This document shows, one piece after another, positions 60,625-64,000 of a stretch of 64,000 bases of DNA. A program made the position numbers and the translations under genes. Numbering within the stretch: the first letter of the stretch is position 1; each line of letters starts with the position of its first letter. Below the pieces are notes generated by a model. It saw nothing but the letters and a program-made list of their open reading frames with translations, made no database searches and was not told where the DNA came from. The DNA is from Rhodovulum marinum (GTDB lineage Bacteria > Pseudomonadota > Alphaproteobacteria > Rhodobacterales > Rhodobacteraceae): contig NZ_SLXP01000006.1 of assembly GCF_004343075.1 (NCBI RefSeq), positions 124,001-188,000 on the forward strand. The letters are read 5' to 3'.

Positions 60625-60655
60625 GAAAGAAACGGCCCGGAAAAGCCCCGGGCCG
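60625..60655 (-). terminator. Terminator after livK
   Basis: Read leftward, CGGCCCGG (complement of 60648-60655) pairs perfectly with CCGGGCCG (complement of 60633-60640), loop seven bases, followed by TTTCTTT. It likely reduces transcription from livK into livG, so that binding protein is made in excess. Confidence 0.8.
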
Positions 60656-60689
60656 CCCTTTGGTTCGAAATGGGATGCCAGGCCGCGGC

Positions 60690-61874
60690 CTAGCGGTAGC
60701 CCACCACTTTCAGTTCGCCGCCCTCGAAGGCGACTTCGCGATAGGCACCCGCGCCCTCGCCGGGGCCGATCAGTTCCACCGCCGAGGCGCCCACGTAATC
60801 CACGTCGCCCCCCGCCGCGAGGATTTCCAGCGCCTTGGCCAGTTCGCCGGGCAGGATCGGCTCGCCCGGGGCGTTGGCCACGTCCATGATCTTGTCCTTG
60901 TAGACCTGCGGATCGGCCGACCCGGCCGCCTGCATCGCCAGCACCATCAGCGCGCCCGCGTCATAGGCCTCGGCCGAGAAGGCCGAGCTGCCGTCGAACC
61001 CGGCCTCGGTCGCCATGGCGGCGAACATGTCGCGGCCTTCGCCCGGCGCGGCGGGGTTCTGGCCGAACGAGCCGTCGATATCGGCACCGAAATTCGCCAC
61101 CAGCGCGTCGCCCACCATGCCGTCGGGGAACACGAAGGTGTCGAAGGCGCCGGTATCCAGCGCGGCCTGCACGATGCCCGACCCGCCCTGGTCGACATAG
61201 CCCACCACGACCAGCGCGTCGCCGCCCGCAGAGGCCAGCGCGCCGACCTCGGCCGCGTAATCGGCCTTGCCGTCCTCATGCGCGGCGTTCAGCGTCACGG
61301 TGCCGCCCTTCTCGGCGAAGGAGGCGGCAAAGCTGTCGGCCAGGCCCTTGCCGTAGTCGTTGTTCGTGTAGCTGACCGCGACCGTATCGATGCCCTTTTC
61401 CAGGATGATGTCGGCCATCACCTCGCCCTGGCGGGCATCCGACGGCGCGGTGCGGAAGAACAGGCCGTTATCCTCGATGGTCGACAGCGCCGGCGAGGTC
61501 GCCGAGGCCGAGATCGTCACGATGCCGTTGGGCACCGACACGTTCTGCACCACCGCGCCCGTCGCGCCCGAGCACATCGGCCCCAGAAGCCCCGCGACCC
61601 GGTCCGAGGTCACAAGCCGTTCGGCCGCGGCGGTGGCGGCGGCGGCATCGACGCAGGTCGAGTCGCCGCGGATCGCGGTGATCGTGCTGCCGCCGAGGAA
61701 CAGGCCCGACTCGCTGGCCTCCTTCAGGGCCAGTTCATGCCCGTCGGCGATCGGGGGCGCGAGCGATTCCAGCGGCCCGGTAAAGGCCGCGAGCACGCCG
61801 ATCTTGACCTCTTCGGCCGTGCCCGCGCCGGCCATCAGGCCAAGGGCCGCGGTGGCCATAAGCAGCTTTTTCAT
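60690..61874 (-). CDS. livK: Branched-chain/hydrophobic amino acid ABC transporter substrate-binding protein
   Basis: Periplasmic binding protein of the importer. The 394-residue precursor has a signal peptide (MKKLLMATAALGLMAGAGTA, cut after GTA, residue 19). The mature protein starts EEVKIGVLAAFTGPLESLAP. It has AAAERLVTSDRVAGLLGPMCSGA near residue 85 (quote in part: LVTSDRVAGLLGPMCSGA) and FFRTAPSDARQGEVMAD near residue 137, all typical of the LivJ/K peripla_BP_6 fold. Substrate cannot be fixed: members bind leucine-type, aromatic or other amino acids, and urea or amides in some cases. A terminator follows. Confidence 0.92.
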   Translation of the reverse strand: MKKLLMATAALGLMAGAGTAEEVKIGVLAAFTGPLESLAPPIADGHELALKEASESGLFLGGSTITAIRGDSTCVDAAAATAAAERLVTSDRVAGLLGPMCSGATGAVVQNVSVPNGIVTISASATSPALSTIEDNGLFFRTAPSDARQGEVMADIILEKGIDTVAVSYTNNDYGKGLADSFAASFAEKGGTVTLNAAHEDGKADYAAEVGALASAGGDALVVVGYVDQGGSGIVQAALDTGAFDTFVFPDGMVGDALVANFGADIDGSFGQNPAAPGEGRDMFAAMATEAGFDGSSAFSAEAYDAGALMVLAMQAAGSADPQVYKDKIMDVANAPGEPILPGELAKALEILAAGGDVDYVGASAVELIGPGEGAGAYREVAFEGGELKVVGYR

Positions 61875-62006
61875 GGTTCAACTCCCGTGTTGGAACGAAA
61901 TCCGCGGCGCAGCCTAGTGGCGGCGACCGGAAAAGGGAAGGGCATCCGCGCGGCGCCGGGGGCGCGCGGGCTTGGCTCTGTGCGGGCCCGCCCTAGCTTT
62001 GCCACC

Positions 62007-63122
62007 ATGACACCTGTTGCGACATCCGCCCTTGCCCGCGTTGCGATGGCGGCCCTGCTGCTGGGCCTCGCCGCGCTGCCCGTCCGCGCGCTGGACAGCT
62101 CGGCCGGACCGCTGCGGATCGAGACCCTGGCCAGCGGGCTGAACGAACCCTGGGCGATCGGATTCCTGCCCGGCGGCAGGGTGCTGGTGACCGAGCGCGG
62201 CGGGCGGCTGTTGCACCTGTCGGACGGCCGGGCGAGCGAGGTGGCGGGCGTGCCCCGGGTGGCGGCGGTCGGGCAGGGCGGCCTGCTGGACGTGATGGTG
62301 CCGCGCGATTTCGCCGAAACCCGCGAGGTCTTCCTCAGCTACGCCAAACCACAGGGCCGGGGCGAGGGCACCGCGCTGGGCGTGGGCCGGCTGTCGGCGG
62401 ACGCCACCCGGCTCGAGGGGTTCCGCGAGATCTTCGAGATCGCGCCCGGATCGTCGGGGGGGCGGCATTTCGGCTCGCGCATCGTCGAGGGACCCGGGGG
62501 ATACCTGTTCCTGACCGTGGGCGACCGCGGCGACCGGCCCGCGGCGCAGGACCTGGCGCGCCACGAGGGATCCGTCTTGCGGCTGAACCGCGACGGGTCG
62601 GTGCCGGCGGACAACCCCTTCGTCGGCCAGCACGGCGCACGGCCCGAGATCTGGTCCCATGGCCACCGCAACCCGCAGGGCGCGGCGCTCGGCCCCGACG
62701 GCACCTTGTGGGTGAACGAACATGGCGCGCGCGGCGGGGACGAGGTGAACCGCATCGAGAAGGGCGCCAATTACGGATGGCCGGTGATTTCCTATGGCCG
62801 GCATTACTCGGGGCGCAAGATCGGCGAGGGCGCCGTCAAGCCGGGGATGGAACAGCCCGCGCATTACTGGGACCCGTCGATCGCGCCCTCGGGGATGATG
62901 GTCTATTCCGGCGCGCTCTGGCCCGACTGGCGCGGGGATATCTTCTCGGGCAGCCTGAAATTCGGCCTGATCTCGCGGCTGGACCCCGAGACCGGCTTCG
63001 CAGAAGAGCGCCTGAAGGCGCCCGAAACCGGCCGCGTGCGCGACATCGCCGAAGGGCCCGACGGGACGATCTGGTTTCTCAGCGTGACCAACGGCGCGCT
63101 CTACCGGCTCCTGCCCGACTAG
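62007..63122 (+). CDS. PQQ-dependent aldose sugar dehydrogenase family protein
   Basis: A secreted six-bladed beta-propeller of the soluble glucose dehydrogenase/YliI group. The 371-residue precursor has a signal peptide (MAALLLGLAALPVRALD, cut after VRA, about residue 28). It has LNEPWAIGFLPGGRVLVTER near residue 46, the likely catalytic histidine in GGRHFGSRIVEGP near residue 152, and PEIWSHGHRNPQGAALGPDG near residue 215, with NEHGARGGDEVNRI after it. The ATG at 62007 lacks a good ribosome site. PQQ dependence and sugar range are family inference. It is divergent from livK. Confidence 0.88.
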   Translation: MTPVATSALARVAMAALLLGLAALPVRALDSSAGPLRIETLASGLNEPWAIGFLPGGRVLVTERGGRLLHLSDGRASEVAGVPRVAAVGQGGLLDVMVPRDFAETREVFLSYAKPQGRGEGTALGVGRLSADATRLEGFREIFEIAPGSSGGRHFGSRIVEGPGGYLFLTVGDRGDRPAAQDLARHEGSVLRLNRDGSVPADNPFVGQHGARPEIWSHGHRNPQGAALGPDGTLWVNEHGARGGDEVNRIEKGANYGWPVISYGRHYSGRKIGEGAVKPGMEQPAHYWDPSIAPSGMMVYSGALWPDWRGDIFSGSLKFGLISRLDPETGFAEERLKAPETGRVRDIAEGPDGTIWFLSVTNGALYRLLPD

Positions 63123-63128
63123 GTGCCT

Positions 63129-63220
63129 GGATATTTTCAGCCAGAAGAAGCAGCATCCTCCTTCTTCTGGCGTGAAATATCCCGGGGGGCGGCCGAAGGC
63201 CGGGGGGCAGCGCCCCCCCC
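63129..63220. repeat. Hairpin repeat element of Rhodobacteraceae type
   Basis: Two 22-base arms (63129-63150 and 63161-63182) match at 19 of 22 positions as an inverted repeat around a 10-base loop. A second, GC-only hairpin follows (GGGGGGC-AGC-GCCCCCC, 63202-63217), with a small GGCC-GAA-GGCC palindrome between. I recall similar elements as common between genes in this family. It also lies where a terminator for the sugar dehydrogenase gene and the opposing regulator would be expected. Confidence 0.75.
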
Positions 63221-63260
63221 TGGCGACATCGCTACACGGGCGTGCCCCGAAAATCCCGGA

Positions 63261-64000
63261 TCACGCCCCGCCACGCCCGCCCCGGCTGCCGCGTTCGCGA
63301 TAGGGGGTGGTGTTGTAATGCGCCCGGTAGCATTTCGAGAAATGGCTGGGCGAGGCGAAGCCGCAGGCCAGCGCCACGTTGATCACGCTCATGTCGGTCT
63401 GCATCAGCAGGTTGCGCGCCTTGGACAGCCGCAATTCCATGTAATAGCGTTTCGGCGAGCGGTTGAGGTAGCGGCGGAACAGCCGTTCCAGCTGGCGTGT
63501 GGACATGCCCACGTCGCGGGCCAGGATCGCCGGCGAGATCGGGTCCTCGAGGTTTTTTTCCATCACCTGGATCACCTGCGACAGCTTGGGGTGGCGCACC
63601 CCGATCCGGGTCGGGATCGACAGCCGCTGGGTGTCCTGGTCAGTGCGGATCGAGGAATAGATCAGCTGGTCGGCCACGGCATTGGCCAGGTCCTCGCCAT
63701 GGGTCTCGGCGATCATCGTCAGCGCAAGGTCGATCGAGGCCGTGCCGCCCGCCGTCGTCATCCGGTTGCCGTCGACCACGAACACCGACTTGGTCAGTTC
63801 GATCTCGGGGAACTCCTCGAGGAAACTGTCCTGGTTTTCCCAGTGGATCGTGGCGCGCCGCCCTTCCAGAAGCCCGGCGCGGGCCAGCGCATGGGCGGCG
63901 GTGCACAGCCCCGCGATGGCGCGGCCCTTGCGGGCCTCGCGCCGCAGCCAGCCCACCAGCCGCCGGGTCGTCGCCGCCTGCACGTTCAAGCCGCCGCAGA
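63261..64000 (-). CDS. GlxA-family AraC-type transcriptional regulator (5' end cut by window edge)
   Basis: A regulator combining a DJ-1/PfpI-like domain with an AraC helix-turn-helix. The visible 246 residues contain the end of the amidotransferase-like domain (AIAGLCTAAHALARAGLL with the nucleophile-position cysteine, then ATIHWENQDSFLEEFP and DGNRMTTAGGTASIDLAL) and the complete HTH (LARDVGMSTRQLERLFRRYL, then NVALACGFASPSHFSKCYRA). The frame is open to base 64000, so the first part is missing. Relatives such as GbdR and CdhR control betaine and carnitine use; the ligand here is unknown. Confidence 0.9.
   Translation of the reverse strand, partial: CGGLNVQAATTRRLVGWLRREARKGRAIAGLCTAAHALARAGLLEGRRATIHWENQDSFLEEFPEIELTKSVFVVDGNRMTTAGGTASIDLALTMIAETHGEDLANAVADQLIYSSIRTDQDTQRLSIPTRIGVRHPKLSQVIQVMEKNLEDPISPAILARDVGMSTRQLERLFRRYLNRSPKRYYMELRLSKARNLLMQTDMSVINVALACGFASPSHFSKCYRAHYNTTPYRERGSRGGRGGA

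Overview
This window is a high-GC alphaproteobacterial chromosome segment, most likely from the Rhodobacteraceae (Roseobacter/Rhodobacter lineage). Evidence: a dusB(nifR3)-ntrB-ntrC order followed by ntrYX, an NtrC without the sigma-54 contact loop as in Rhodobacter capsulatus, an IspD-IspF fusion, sciP next to ctrA, LexA boxes of the alpha type (GTTC-N7-GTTC), a Usg protein and a GC-rich hairpin repeat of a kind I associate with this family. Almost all of the window is tightly packed core genome, with many ATGA, GTGA, TGATG and TAATG overlaps.

Layout. 1-3.1 kb: partial enoyl-CoA hydratase, PaaI-type thioesterase, secreted Sel1 protein and the polyamine pair speD-speE with a long leader. 3.4-4.5 kb: rplM-rpsI with promoter and terminator. 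4.5-11 kb: a DUF7002-like gene behind hpt, a COQ10/RatA protein, MmgE/PrpD, amtB and the run ispDF-pgpA-pncC. 11.2-23.1 kb: nitrogen and potassium block dusB-ntrBC-ntrYX-trkAH-hfq-hflX. 23.1-24.7 kb: scar with an ABC-ATPase tail, a decayed IS5-type element and an AraC regulator. 24.8-38 kb: miaA opposite the envelope and lipid operon pyrH-frr-uppS-cdsA-dxr-rseP-bamA-skp-fabZ-lpxA-lpxI-lpxB. 38-45.5 kb: mnmA, the cell-cycle pair sciP-ctrA, an unusual ligA with an AT-rich insert, recG, and a 40-residue membrane peptide preceded by two LexA boxes. 45.5-54 kb: Fe-S scaffold, hisI, gluQ, trmFO, a membrane protein, gyrA, usg, dsbB, a YqaA-type protein and tRNA-Leu(CAA). 54-64 kb: an empty 650-bp stretch, a small membrane protein, a MocA-like nucleotidyltransferase, a complete branched-chain/hydrophobic amino-acid ABC operon (livK-G-F-two secreted proteins-H-M), a PQQ-type sugar dehydrogenase, a repeat element and a partial GlxA-type regulator.

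How the genes work together. The 25.8-38 kb operon runs from UMP kinase and ribosome recycling through isoprenoid carrier, CDP-diacylglycerol and lipid A steps to outer-membrane protein assembly. The 11-23 kb block couples nitrogen sensing with K+ uptake and RNA-level control. The ctrA/ligA/recG region joins cell-cycle control, DNA replication/repair and a probable SOS-induced membrane peptide.

The most promising undescribed items are: (1) the LexA-boxed 40-residue membrane peptide after recG, a candidate SOS division inhibitor of the SidA type; (2) the ligA allele with roughly 130-150 extra residues of foreign composition in its helix-hairpin-helix domain; (3) two apparently paralogous four-cysteine secreted proteins inside the liv operon. 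All functions are read from sequence by eye; no database search was run.
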